Part shown: positions 51,454 through 59,088 of the stretch, piece by piece
Layout of the letters: every line of letters starts with the position of its first letter
Position numbering within the stretch: the stretch's first letter is position 1
Assembly: GCF_000321415.2 (NCBI RefSeq)
Contig: NC_019902.2
Span: 558,001 to 622,000 of the forward strand
From: Thioalkalivibrio nitratireducens DSM 14787
GTDB taxonomy: Bacteria; Pseudomonadota; Gammaproteobacteria; Ectothiorhodospirales; Ectothiorhodospiraceae
Reading direction: 5' to 3'
Length of the DNA stretch: 64,000 nt
Translations under genes and position numbers: made by a program
The notes under the pieces: model-generated
Told to the model about the DNA's origin: nothing
Database searches by the model: none
The model's input: only the letters and a program-made list of their open reading frames with translations

Positions 51454-51627
51454 ATGGGAAGATACTCGAAGCTCAAGGCGGTCATCCTCGCGGGGACCGC
51501 CGACGCCAATGTGGATTTCGCTCCCTTGTGCCAGCTTCTGGAGGCGAACAAGGCCAAGCCGTATCAGGTCAGACAGGTCCGGGGCATGCTGGTGAAATAT
51601 CGGCTTGGAGAGAGCGATGCCGATTAA
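51454..51627 (+). pseudogene. hicA: HicA-type toxin with internal deletion
   Basis: Reads MGRYSKLKAVILAGTADANV, DFAPLCQLL and then jumps to EANKAKPYQVRQVRG. Compared with the copy at 63256 it lacks VRLGFEQRVRGSHHIFTRAD, which contains the catalytic His. The frame is kept, so a short product could be made but it should be inactive. It overlaps hicB. Confidence 0.75.
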
Positions 51628-51829
51628 GTACGAGCTCATCGTGTACTGGGTTGAAGAGGACCAGGCGTTCGTGGTCGAAGTACCTGAACTTCCCGGGTGC
51701 ATGGCCGATGGGTCGAGCTACGAGGAGGCCGTTGCCAACGCTCAGCGGGTGATCGAAGACTGGATCGACACCGCGCAGCGTCTGGGGCGCCGCATTCCAG
51801 AACCCAAAGGGCGCCTGATGTATGCCTGA
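51617..51829 (+). CDS. hicB: HicB-like antitoxin (short type), copy 2
   Basis: A 70-residue HicB-like domain (IKYELIVYWVEEDQAFVVEV, ELPGCMADGSSYEEAVANAQ). No DNA-binding domain is attached. Copies at 44413 and 63640. Confidence 0.85.
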   Translation: MPIKYELIVYWVEEDQAFVVEVPELPGCMADGSSYEEAVANAQRVIEDWIDTAQRLGRRIPEPKGRLMYA

Positions 51830-51894
51830 CCAACCGGCGGGCTGCTGGCCAATTCGCGTGCAGGCACGCTCCTACAGGGCGGGCACCCGGACCT

Positions 51895-51934
51895 TGTAGG
51901 AGCGGGCCCTGCCCGCGAACGCGCCGCAGGCGCG
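51895..51934. repeat. REP-like spacer element
   Basis: TGTAGGAGCGGGCCCTGCCC unit before the higBA module. Confidence 0.85.
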
Positions 51935-51992
51935 GGTATGGCGTTTGGGGTCCACGACGAATCTGTAGCCTGAAAGCTACAAACGGAGTACC

Positions 51993-52313
51993 ATGCAGCT
52001 ATTCCGTTACCAACGGTCGGATGGATCCGAGCCGTTCACCGAATGGCTCAATGGGGTTACGGACAAGGTCACCCAGGCCAGAATCCGTGTTCGTCTTCAG
52101 CGACTCGCGGCTGGAAACCCCGGCGATGTAAAGCCCATCGGTGGCGGCGTCAGCGAGCTCCGGTTGCAGTTTGGTGCCGGATACCGCATCTACCTGTCCC
52201 AACAGGGCGCAACATGGATCCTCCTGCTATGCGGGGGAGACAAATCCAGCCAACAACGGGATATCGCCAAGGCGCAGAGCTATCTCGAGGACTGGAAAGC
52301 GAGGCAGAAATGA
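51993..52313 (+). CDS. higB: HigB/RelE-type toxin
   Basis: A 106-residue toxin of the addiction-module killer family: RYQRSDGSEPFTEWLNGVTD, GGGVSELRLQFGAGYRIYLS and LLCGGDKSSQQRDIAKAQSY. The Arg and Lys/Gln positions of the RelE-like active face are present. Its stop overlaps the antitoxin start (ATGA). Confidence 0.88.
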   Translation: MQLFRYQRSDGSEPFTEWLNGVTDKVTQARIRVRLQRLAAGNPGDVKPIGGGVSELRLQFGAGYRIYLSQQGATWILLLCGGDKSSQQRDIAKAQSYLEDWKARQK

Positions 52314-52633
52314 AGAAAGCCGCCGTATCCCATCACGAAGCCGAAGTTCGGGAATTGCGTGCGGATCCCGAGCTCGCCGTGGCCTACCTGAAGGCCGCGA
52401 TGGCTTCTCTCGATGATCCCGAAGATCGCGCTGCAGGCCTTCTTGCATTGCGCACCGTTGCCGAAGCCTACGGTGGGCTGGGTGCTGTGGCCGCCGAGGC
52501 AGGCATCAGCCGCGAATCGCTCTACCGGGCGTTGTCACCCAGGGGCAACCCGACCCTGAAAACGCTCGTGGCTGTGTTGAAAACGGTGGGCATGCGGCTT
52601 TCCGTCGAACCCGAGCATCGCGAGTCGGCATAA
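52310..52633 (+). CDS. higA: HigA-type HTH antitoxin
   Basis: A 107-residue XRE-type antitoxin of the killer/antidote family: YLKAAMASLDDPEDRAAGLL, GLGAVAAEAGISRESLYRAL (HTH) and LKTLVAVLKTVGMRLSVEPE. Broken copies lie at 56470 (frameshift) and 41658 (tail only). Confidence 0.9.
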   Translation: MKKAAVSHHEAEVRELRADPELAVAYLKAAMASLDDPEDRAAGLLALRTVAEAYGGLGAVAAEAGISRESLYRALSPRGNPTLKTLVAVLKTVGMRLSVEPEHRESA

Positions 52634-52703
52634 AGCGCCGATTCGCGTGCATGGCACGCTCCCACAGGGGGGGGCACCCAGACAAGGCGGGCCACACGGA
52701 CGT

Positions 52704-52743
52704 TGTAGGAGCGAGCCCTGCTCGCGAACGCGCCGCGGGCGCG
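52704..52743. repeat. REP-like spacer element
   Basis: TGTAGGAGCGAGCCCTGCTC unit directly upstream of the hicA operator. Confidence 0.85.
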
Positions 52744-52760
52744 ACCCCAGGTTGAACAAC

Positions 52761-52774
52761 GGACAAAAATGTCC
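52761..52774. promoter_or_regulatory. Palindromic operator of hicAB, copy 2
   Basis: GGACAAAAATGTCC as at 41830; 10 bases before the hicA ATG. Confidence 0.65.
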
Positions 52775-52784
52775 GATACTCGCA

Positions 52785-52997
52785 ATGAAAGGTAGCGAAT
52801 TCCTGAAGCGAATCCGTAAGCTCGCCAAACACCGAGGACTCGCATTCGAGTGGCATCCGAATCTCGGCAAAGGCTCTCATGGTGTGCTGAAGCTCGGCGA
52901 CCGACGAACCGTTCTCCGCAACCCCAGGGATGAACTCAAGACCGGAACGCTGCACGCGATGCTCAAGCAACTCGGGCTGAAGGAAGAGGACATCTGA
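52785..52997 (+). CDS. hicA: HicA toxin, copy 2
   Basis: A 70-residue near-identical copy of the toxin at 41855 (GKGSHGVLKLGDRRTVLRNP). An ATG at 52785 in the same context; the longer upstream frame is spacer DNA. Confidence 0.9.
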   Translation: MKGSEFLKRIRKLAKHRGLAFEWHPNLGKGSHGVLKLGDRRTVLRNPRDELKTGTLHAMLKQLGLKEEDI

Positions 52998-53006
52998 GAC
53001 AGCGTC

Positions 53007-53438
53007 ATGCATAGCTTCGTTTATCCCATCGGCTTGATCGACGATCCGGACGGCGGCTTCGTGGTGGCCTGTCGGGACCTGCCTGAGGTCATCACCCAGG
53101 GCGAGAACCGCGCGCAGGCACTGGAAGAGGCGGAAGGTGCCTTGCAGGCCGCGATCGAAATGCGTATCCAGGACGGTACCGACATCCCGACGGCGAGCCG
53201 CGCGAGGCGTGGAGAACACCTGGTGGCCGTACCCATCGGCACCGCAATGAAGGCGGCCTTGTATCTCGCCATGCGCGAGCAGGGCGTCAGCAAGAGCGAG
53301 CTGGCCCGTCGACTTGGCGTAAATGAAAAGGAAGCCCGACGCATGCTGGATCCGAGGCACAGCACCAAGGTCCCAGCGCTTGAACACGCGCTACACCTAT
53401 TGGGCAAGCGGGTGGAACTGCGCGTAAGCGGGGCGTGA
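53007..53438 (+). CDS. hicB: HicB antitoxin, copy 2
   Basis: A 143-residue copy of the antitoxin at 42077 with scattered changes (IGLIDDPDGGFVVACRDLPE; SKSELARRLGVNEKEARRML). Confidence 0.9.
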   Translation: MHSFVYPIGLIDDPDGGFVVACRDLPEVITQGENRAQALEEAEGALQAAIEMRIQDGTDIPTASRARRGEHLVAVPIGTAMKAALYLAMREQGVSKSELARRLGVNEKEARRMLDPRHSTKVPALEHALHLLGKRVELRVSGA

Positions 53439-53536
53439 TTTCCGCTTCGCGGGAGTGCCCGCGGATCGCCACGGGCCCCGGTCTCCCAACAACGCCCACA
53501 CGGATTCGGCTTGCCCTGTAACGGCCGCCCGATGTC

Positions 53537-53559
53537 ATGTCTGGACATCGTTTAGACAT
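53537..53559. promoter_or_regulatory. Inverted repeat before mazE
   Basis: ATGTCT and AGACAT arms 11 bases apart end 18 bases before the mazE ATG; a second ATGTC lies just upstream. Probable AbrB-type antitoxin operator. Confidence 0.55.
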
Positions 53560-53576
53560 TCCCCGGAGAAGCACCC

Positions 53577-53828
53577 ATGGTCAGTGCCGTTCTCGACATC
53601 AAACGCTGGGGCAACAGCCTCGGTGTGAGGCTTCCCGTTGGCGTGGCACGTGCGGCGCATCTGCATGCCGACCAGCCAGTACGGATCGAAGTGGAAAACG
53701 GCCGCGTCATCATTACGCCGCTGGAAGACCAGACACTCACGCTGGAGCAGCGCCTGGAGCGCTTTGATCCGGCGCGGCACGGCGGCGAGGTGATGGACAC
53801 CACGGCAGTCGGCGCTGAACCGTGGTAG
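53577..53828 (+). CDS. mazE: MazE/AbrB-type antitoxin
   Basis: An 83-residue swapped-hairpin AbrB protein: LDIKRWGNSLGVRLPVGVAR, QPVRIEVENGRVIITPLED and a toxin-binding tail LEQRLERFDPARHGGEVMDT. It overlaps the next frame by 7 bases. Confidence 0.9.
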   Translation: MVSAVLDIKRWGNSLGVRLPVGVARAAHLHADQPVRIEVENGRVIITPLEDQTLTLEQRLERFDPARHGGEVMDTTAVGAEPW

Positions 53829-54158
53829 CCAAAAAGAAGGACGGGGTTCCCGCGCGTCCGGATGTGATCTGGATCGACTGCAACCCGCAGGCAGGGCGCG
53901 AAATGCGCGGCCTGCGCCCAACGTCTCGACGAGCTCGTGCAACTCGACCTGCCCAACCGTATCGCGGTTTTCGACGTGCGCGCGGCAGAGCGGGCCGCAA
54001 GCCTGGCGGCCGACCGCAAGGCCCGCGGTCGTCCCGCGGAACTGCGCGACACCTTCATTGCCGGCATTGCCATCGCCCGTGGCGCTACGCTCGCCACGCG
54101 GAACGCGAAGCATTTTGAAGATTTGCCGACTCCGGTCGTGAACCCCTGGGCTGCGTGA
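53822..54158 (+). pseudogene. Chimeric toxin relic: mazF 5' joined to PIN 3'
   Basis: The first 30 codons (GTG start; VAKKKDGVPARPDVIWIDCN, PQAGREMRG) are the N-terminus of a MazF-type toxin. After about 53910 a different frame reads QRLDELVQLDLPNRIAVFDV and FIAGIAIARGATLATRNAKH, the C-terminal half of a VapC/FitB-like PIN toxin to a stop at 54158. Neither toxin is complete and the two parts are out of frame. Confidence 0.8.
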
Positions 54159-54201
54159 CACCGCCGGATGGCATCTGCAGGCGTGGCGACGGGCCGGACC
54201 T

Positions 54202-54233
54202 TGTAGAAGCGAGCCCTGCTCGCGAACGCGCCG
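54202..54233. repeat. Partial REP-like spacer element
   Basis: TGTAGAAGCGAGCCCTGCTC then GCGAACGCGCCG; the 3' part of the unit is missing. Confidence 0.75.
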
Positions 54234-54270
54234 CCCGTGAAGCCGCGAAGCTCCTGCTACAATCCACCTC

Positions 54271-54570
54271 ATGCGTCTCAGTCCGGAACACAGGCAAACG
54301 ATCCGTGAAGTGGTCCGCCGCGAATGCGGGTCCGACACACGCGTTCGCGTGTTTGGTTCACGCCTGGACGATACGGGGCGCGGCGGCGATGTGGATGTGC
54401 TCGTCGAGTTCGATTGGCCGGTAGAACGCCCCGCGCTGGTTTCGGCGCGGCTCTCGGCCATGCTCAGCCGCCGATTGGATGGGCGTTCCGTCGATGTCGT
54501 CCTCTCCGCTCCGAACCTCCGCCGACACACGGTCCATCGGGTTGCCCAGGAGAAGGGACAACTTCTTTGA
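54271..54570 (+). CDS. mntA: MntA-type nucleotidyltransferase antitoxin
   Basis: A 99-residue minimal nucleotidyltransferase: RVRVFGSRLDDTGRGGDVDV holds the GS...DxD catalytic motif and SVDVVLSAPNLRR follows. MntA antitoxins neutralise HepT by AMP transfer to a Tyr near its active site. It overlaps the HEPN gene by 4 bases. Confidence 0.88.
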   Translation: MRLSPEHRQTIREVVRRECGSDTRVRVFGSRLDDTGRGGDVDVLVEFDWPVERPALVSARLSAMLSRRLDGRSVDVVLSAPNLRRHTVHRVAQEKGQLL

Positions 54571-55058
54571 ACATCGACCCCGAACAGCTAAATCGCCTTC
54601 AGTTTTTGAGTCGCGTCGTTCAGCGCGAGCGGCGGCATCTCCTGACGACCGACCAACGCGTTTTCAGCAAGCCTTTCACGCCAGCGCGTGCAAGCACATT
54701 GGCGGACAACATCGATGAAGCAGAGCGTGTCGAAGCGTTTGTGAGCCGGTTCGGGCGTCTTCAGGATACGCTGGGCGACAAGTTGCTTCCTCTATACCTC
54801 GAAGCGGTGGGCGAACGCCTTGGGGCGGCGATCGACAATCTCGATCGGGCGGAAAAGCTTCGCTTGATCCCTTCCACCGATGGCTGGCTGACCATGCGCA
54901 AGCTGCGCAATCAAATGGTGCATGAATACATCGAGGACGCGGTGATCCTGGCTGACGCGCTTCAGGCGGGCCATGAATTTGCACCGACCCTGAGCGCCGT
55001 GGTGGAAAACATCCTCGCGGACATGCGAGCACGCGGGTGGTCGGACGCCAACGGGTAG
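54567..55058 (+). CDS. hepT: HEPN-domain toxin HepT
   Basis: A 163-residue HEPN RNase with a TTG start overlapping mntA. The catalytic RX4HXY motif is seen as RNQMVHEY, preceded by an alpha-helical bundle (ADNIDEAERVEAFVSRFGRL, LDRAEKLRLIPSTDGWLTMR). The Tyr of the motif is the expected AMPylation site. Intact module. Confidence 0.88.
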   Translation: MNIDPEQLNRLQFLSRVVQRERRHLLTTDQRVFSKPFTPARASTLADNIDEAERVEAFVSRFGRLQDTLGDKLLPLYLEAVGERLGAAIDNLDRAEKLRLIPSTDGWLTMRKLRNQMVHEYIEDAVILADALQAGHEFAPTLSAVVENILADMRARGWSDANG

Positions 55059-55116
55059 ACCGTTAACCTCCGCTGCAAGCTCCGGGGACGGTATTCAATT
55101 CCGTCCCCATCCCACG

Positions 55117-55168
55117 CGGCCCCGCGATCCAGCGCCGCGGCCCGCGCGGCGGCTGGGTGCAACTCTGC
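55117..55168 (+). pseudogene. Tiny MBL-fold nuclease gene fragment
   Basis: CGCGATCCAGCGCCGCGGCC and CGGCTGGGTGCA match 36549-36590 of the MBL-type relic (AIQRHGPRGGWVQL). It lies directly upstream of the leader of an EPS-type regulator. Confidence 0.65.
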
Positions 55169-55345
55169 CACCTAGGGGTTGGATGTCAATGTCGTTCCCC
55201 ACCTGAACGACCATTCACAAGTCTTAACGAACGACCTATATCCCGCTGGGCCTATACCCACCCTTCGCCACTCCTCATATCTTCCGGAGGATGCCGCCAC
55301 AGGCTCGCCCCGGCGCTTCAAAGTGCGCACGGGCAGGGCGGTAGC

Positions 55346-55714
55346 GTGCCCGAAGCCAAAAGCCAATCCGAAGCCCTGAAAGCCCTCCCCGAAGAGACCC
55401 GCCTGCAGGTTCTGTGCCTGCTCGCGGAGAACCCGGAGCTCACCCAGCGCGAGCTGGCCGATGTCCTGGGCATCAGCCTGGGGGCGACGAACTGCGTTCT
55501 GCGCGCGCTGATCGACAAGGGATGGATCAAGGCCGAGAACCTCCGCAAGAGCCACCGCAAGCGCGCCTACGCCTACTTGCTCACCCCGGCGGGGCTTGCC
55601 GAGAAGCTGCGCGTGACCCGCGCCTTCCTCGCGTTGAAGCAGGCGGAGTACCGGGCGATCGAACAGGAGATCGAGGCGTTGCGGCGGGAGTTGCGGGAAG
55701 AGACCGGCACGTGA
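55346..55714 (+). CDS. EPS-associated MarR-type regulator, copy 1
   Basis: A 122-residue winged-helix protein with a GTG start: [40 protein letters not shown] (recognition helix), KSHRKRAYAYLLTPAGLAEK and a C-terminal coiled coil. It matches the MarR-family EPS-associated regulators. The leader from about 55195 is conserved at 59815, including CAAGTCTTAAC and CCTATATCCCG. It probably controls nearby polysaccharide genes. Confidence 0.85.
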   Translation: MPEAKSQSEALKALPEETRLQVLCLLAENPELTQRELADVLGISLGATNCVLRALIDKGWIKAENLRKSHRKRAYAYLLTPAGLAEKLRVTRAFLALKQAEYRAIEQEIEALRRELREETGT

Positions 55715-55904
55715 GCGGCGGGGCGGGCGTCTTGGCCGAACAGGACGCCGCATCGCGTGAAGGCACGCTCCACAGGAGCACTGCCACGCGGTGACGGGTG
55801 GGGAAGCCTAGGGCCCTCGTAGCGTGCCTGTAAGCCAATGCGCCGTGCGGTCGTCATTCAAATGAATTACAATTGGGTCCTGACTGCAATCTTGGAGATC
55901 AGTG

Positions 55905-56207
55905 ATGGCGGCCAATAATGCTCTGGTGCAAACGCGGGTCGATCCGGATGTGAAGGATCGCGCTTCGGCGGTACTCGAGGGGCTCGGGCTGACGGTTTCG
56001 GATGCGGTCCGCATGCTGCTGACGCGGATTGCCAACGAAGGTGCGCTCCCGCTCGAACTGGCGGTGAAGCCCGAGGCGTACGATGCATGGTTTCGTGCCA
56101 AGGTGCTGGCAGCGCTCGATGATAGGGCTCCGCATCTCCAACATGAAGAGGTTGAGGCACGGTTTGCGGCGAAACGGGATGCCGTGATGGAGAAGGCCAA
56201 CCGGTGA
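55905..56207 (+). CDS. RelB/DinJ-type antitoxin, copy 3
   Basis: A 100-residue copy (NNALVQTRVDPDVKDRASAV) whose toxin partner is intact, unlike copies 1 and 2. ATG at 55905; conserved upstream ATTCAAATG/TTACAATTGGGT. Confidence 0.88.
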   Translation: MAANNALVQTRVDPDVKDRASAVLEGLGLTVSDAVRMLLTRIANEGALPLELAVKPEAYDAWFRAKVLAALDDRAPHLQHEEVEARFAAKRDAVMEKANR

Positions 56208-56488
56208 GGTTGGTGTGGACGACGCACGCGGTGCAAGACCGCGAGCAGATCTTCGAATACATCGCACTGGATAGTCCGTCAGCTGCGTTGGCTGTAGACG
56301 GAGCCCTGAGTAAGCAGCTGAACCTCCTGAAAGAGTTTCCGGAAATCGGGCGCTCCGGACGGGTGGAGGGCACGCGGGAACTGGTCGTTCAGGGAACACC
56401 GTTTATCGTCGCCTATCAGGTGCGTACGGGTTCGGTGCTCATTCTCCGCATTCTTCATGGTGCACAGCAGTGGCCAGATTCACTCTGA
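56204..56488 (+). CDS. parE: ParE/RelE-type toxin, intact copy
   Basis: A 94-residue toxin with a GTG start: RLVWTTHAVQDREQIFEYIA, KEFPEIGRSGRVEGTRELVV and FIVAYQVRTGSVLILRILHG. It is the reference for the truncated versions at 41561 and 46953. It overlaps the antitoxin by 4 bases. Confidence 0.9.
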   Translation: MRLVWTTHAVQDREQIFEYIALDSPSAALAVDGALSKQLNLLKEFPEIGRSGRVEGTRELVVQGTPFIVAYQVRTGSVLILRILHGAQQWPDSL

Positions 56489-56809
56489 AAAAAGCCGCCG
56501 TATCCCACCACGAAGCCGAAGTTCGGGAATTGCGTGCGGATCCCGAGCTCGCCGTGGCCTACCGGAAGGCCGCGATGGCGTCTCTCGATGATCCCGAAGA
56601 TCGCGCGGCCGGCCTGCTGGCATTGCGCACCGTTGCCGAAGCCTACGGTGGGCTGGGTTGCTGTGGCCGCCGAGGCAGGCATCAGCCGTGAATCGCTCTA
56701 CCGGGCGTTGTCACCCAGGGGCAACCCGACCCTGAAGACGCTCGTGGCTGTGCTGAAGACGGTGGGCATGCGGCTCTCCGTCGAACCCGAGCATCGCGAG
56801 TCGGCATAA
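56470..56809 (+). pseudogene. higA: HigA-type antitoxin with frameshift
   Basis: Matches the intact gene at 52310, but one extra T near 56660 (GGCTGGGTTGCTGTGG against GGCTGGGTGCTGTGG) shifts the frame in the HTH. The toxin gene is absent and the 5' end is fused to the end of the ParE gene. The second frame completes the domain to a stop at 56809. Confidence 0.85.
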
Positions 56810-56876
56810 AGCGCCGATTCGCGTGCGAGGCACGTTCCTACAGGAGCACCGCCACGCGCACGGCGTCTGGGCTTTC

Positions 56877-56892
56877 GCTATACTTGTATAGC
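56877..56892. promoter_or_regulatory. Palindromic operator of the RHH-RelE module, copy 3
   Basis: GCTATACTTGTATAGC as in copies 1 and 2, 20 bases before the antitoxin ATG. Confidence 0.75.
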
Positions 56893-56912
56893 CATTGATT
56901 GGAGGACATCCG

Positions 56913-57137
56913 ATGCTCGCATTACGGCTTCCCGAGGATGTGGAAGAACGCCTGGCGGCCCTCGCCAAAGCCACAGGACGAAGCAAAAGCTACTACGCCC
57001 GCGAGGCGATCCTGCAGCATCTGGACGATCTGGAAGACATTTACCTGGCTGAACAGCGCCTGATCGATCACCGCAAAGGAAGCGGCGAGACAGTCTCCAT
57101 GGACGAAATGAGGCGCCGGCTTGAGCTGGACGATTGA
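56913..57137 (+). CDS. RHH antitoxin, copy 3
   Basis: A 74-residue antitoxin identical in layout to copies at 38240 and 50061 (LALRLPEDVEERLAALAKAT); GGAGGA upstream. Confidence 0.85.
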   Translation: MLALRLPEDVEERLAALAKATGRSKSYYAREAILQHLDDLEDIYLAEQRLIDHRKGSGETVSMDEMRRRLELDD

Positions 57138-57423
57138 ATTTGATCGCCGCGTGGAGAAAGACCTGCGTGCATTGGACAAGCCATCGGCACGCCGGATTCT
57201 GAAATACCTGAACGAGCGTATCGCGCCATTGGACGACCCGCGGCGTCTGGGCAAGTCGCTGACTGGGGAATTGGGCGAATACTGGCGCTACCGCGTGGGT
57301 CCGTACCGAATCATTGCATCGATAGAGGATGAACGGTTTCGGGTGCTGGTGGTGCGTGTGGCTCACCGCAATGCGGTCTATCGCCAGGGCCTCGGGGCTC
57401 GCAATGACAGGCCGTCGCGATGA
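57121..57423 (+). CDS. relE: RelE-family toxin, copy 3
   Basis: A 100-residue toxin (WTIEFDRRVEKDLRALDKPS). Here the start codon has become CTG (CTTGAGCTGGACGATTGA context gives TTG at 57121), read as in the other copies. The C-terminus again derives from repeat DNA. Confidence 0.85.
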   Translation: MSWTIEFDRRVEKDLRALDKPSARRILKYLNERIAPLDDPRRLGKSLTGELGEYWRYRVGPYRIIASIEDERFRVLVVRVAHRNAVYRQGLGARNDRPSR

Positions 57424-57436
57424 CGGTGGGTGAACC

Positions 57437-57476
57437 TGTAGGAGCGGGCCCCGCCCGCGAACGCGCCGCAGGCGCG
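57437..57476. repeat. REP-like spacer element
   Basis: Same unit and position as 50585-50624 in the duplicated segment. Confidence 0.85.
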
Positions 57477-57575
57477 GCTGAGGTGGGTGCGGCATCCAGC
57501 ACCGATTCGCGTGCGAGGCACGCTCCCACCGAGGCATCGGCGATGCCGACCTGAGCCCGTTTGCACTGGATTTCC

Positions 57576-57845
57576 ATGGAACTGGAATACGACCACGACA
57601 AGGATGTGCGCAATCTCGCCAAGCACGGCGTGTCCCTCGCAGAGGCTTCGAGACTCGAGTGGGATACGCTTCTCGCTTGGGAAGACCGGCGCAAGCACTA
57701 CGGTGAACCGCGGATGGCGGGACTTGCTCTGATGAACGACCGGCTCTACACGGTAGTCGATGTAGAACGAGGAGCAAGACGCCGTATCATCAGCCTGCGC
57801 AAGGCCAATCGGCGAGAGGTAAACCGCTATGCATCTGAAAACTAA
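57576..57845 (+). CDS. brnT: BrnT toxin, copy 3
   Basis: An 89-residue BrnT (ELEYDHDKDVRNLAKHGVSL) nearly identical to copy 2; overlaps brnA by 17 bases. Confidence 0.9.
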   Translation: MELEYDHDKDVRNLAKHGVSLAEASRLEWDTLLAWEDRRKHYGEPRMAGLALMNDRLYTVVDVERGARRRIISLRKANRREVNRYASEN

Positions 57846-58128
57846 GTCGGGCCGAAGGGTGATCCTGCCCACACCCGAGGAGGATGCAGCCATTACGGCA
57901 GCCGCTGCAGACGATCCCGATAACCCTGTCCTGAGCGACGCCGAATGGGATGAAGCCCGCCTCCGTGCCGTCCGCCCCGAGCCCGATACGGGCAAGGAAC
58001 GCGTAGCGGTTCGTCTCTCCGCATCGGTGGTTCAACGTTTTCGTGCCACGGGTTCCGGCTGGCAACGACGCATGGATGCAGCCTTGCAAGATTGGCTGAA
58101 GCATCACAACCCGGAGCAATTGCCGTAG
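57829..58128 (+). CDS. brnA: BrnA antitoxin, copy 3
   Basis: A 99-residue BrnA (DAAITAAAADDPDNPVLSDA; RHH part RVAVRLSASVVQRFRATGSG). Confidence 0.9.
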   Translation: MHLKTKSGRRVILPTPEEDAAITAAAADDPDNPVLSDAEWDEARLRAVRPEPDTGKERVAVRLSASVVQRFRATGSGWQRRMDAALQDWLKHHNPEQLP

Positions 58129-58289
58129 CGCCGAAGCCCTCGTGTGGGAGCGAGCCCCGCCCGCCGTCGCGCCGCAGGCGCGCCTCACGCTGGGAGTTCG
58201 TTGAACGCCGATTCGCGCGCAGACACGCTCCCACAGGGAGCCACCGCAGCGATGCCTACCGCTTGCGGCCCTGCGCGAGACTGGGATAG

Positions 58290-58425
58290 TTTGGCCAACT
58301 AGCCGGTGACGTGGTCTTGGTGCCGTTCCCTTTACCGACTTCAGCGCTGCGAAAAGACGCCCGGTGCTCGTCATCCACCCAACGGATTCGCTCGGGGATA
58401 TCGTCTGCATGGCCATCACGTGAAT
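58290..58425 (+). pseudogene. MazF/PemK-type toxin relic with frameshift
   Basis: FGQLAGDVVLVPFP in one frame and then TDFSAAKRRPVLVIHPTDSL, GDIVCMAIT in another: the N-terminal half of a PemK/MazF toxin. One T seems to be missing in CCCTTTACCG near 58332. The frame ends at TGA about 58425; the rest is lost. Confidence 0.7.
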
Positions 58426-58509
58426 ACTCCCCTCATTATGCTGCGCATGGATAAGGGGCTTCACTCTCTCGCTGCCAGAGCGTTGAGAGGGTGACCGGTA
58501 TTCTCGGTT

Positions 58510-59041
58510 TACCGGGGGAGCTTCTGTCCTCCGGCAACTGCCCGGCCTTGCGGTAGAGCCCGCGGCAAAACCCTTTCGACAGCTTGGCGGTCTTGCGTGC
58601 CTTGCCGCGAATCCGGGTGCCGCGTTGATTGCGACGGTCTATGTCCGCGGCCGGATGAAAGAACTTCCGGGCCACGACAGTGCCGTCCGAGGTCACGATG
58701 CTGGCCGTGGCCAGCGTGTTGATCCCGATATCGATCGCACACACGCGATCGGCATCGGGCAGGGATTCGGGCTCTATTGCCACCGGCACCGACAGGTGGC
58801 AATGCCGGTTCACGACCAGCATCGGGGACTGGATCGTACCCAGTCGGTGCCGGTTGCGGACGCTCCGGACCGGGATGTCGTGCCACAGCCACTCGCGGCC
58901 GTCCCAAAGCTTGATGCTGGCGACGGTGAAGTCTTCGTGGAACTTGACCATTTGCCCACGGTACAGGGCGGGCTCCCGGCCCAGGCTGTACAACCTGCTC
59001 GACAAGTACGGTCTGCGCTGACCCGATGCGCGAAGGTGCAT
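58510..59041 (-). mobile_element. tnpB: TnpB (IS200/IS605 OrfB) remnant
   Basis: On the minus strand about 175 codons of a TnpB-type RNA-guided nuclease: MVKFHEDFTVASIKLWDGRE, VCAIDIGINTLATASIV (RuvC I with its Asp), KFFHPAADIDRRNQRGTRIR and KGFCRGLYRKAGQL. The N-terminal part, RuvC II/III and the zinc finger are missing, so it is inactive. No transposon ends or reRNA could be defined. Confidence 0.75.
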
Positions 59042-59088
59042 CGCCCGAACCTTGACATCGTGGTACCAATAATGGAACCATTCTAACT

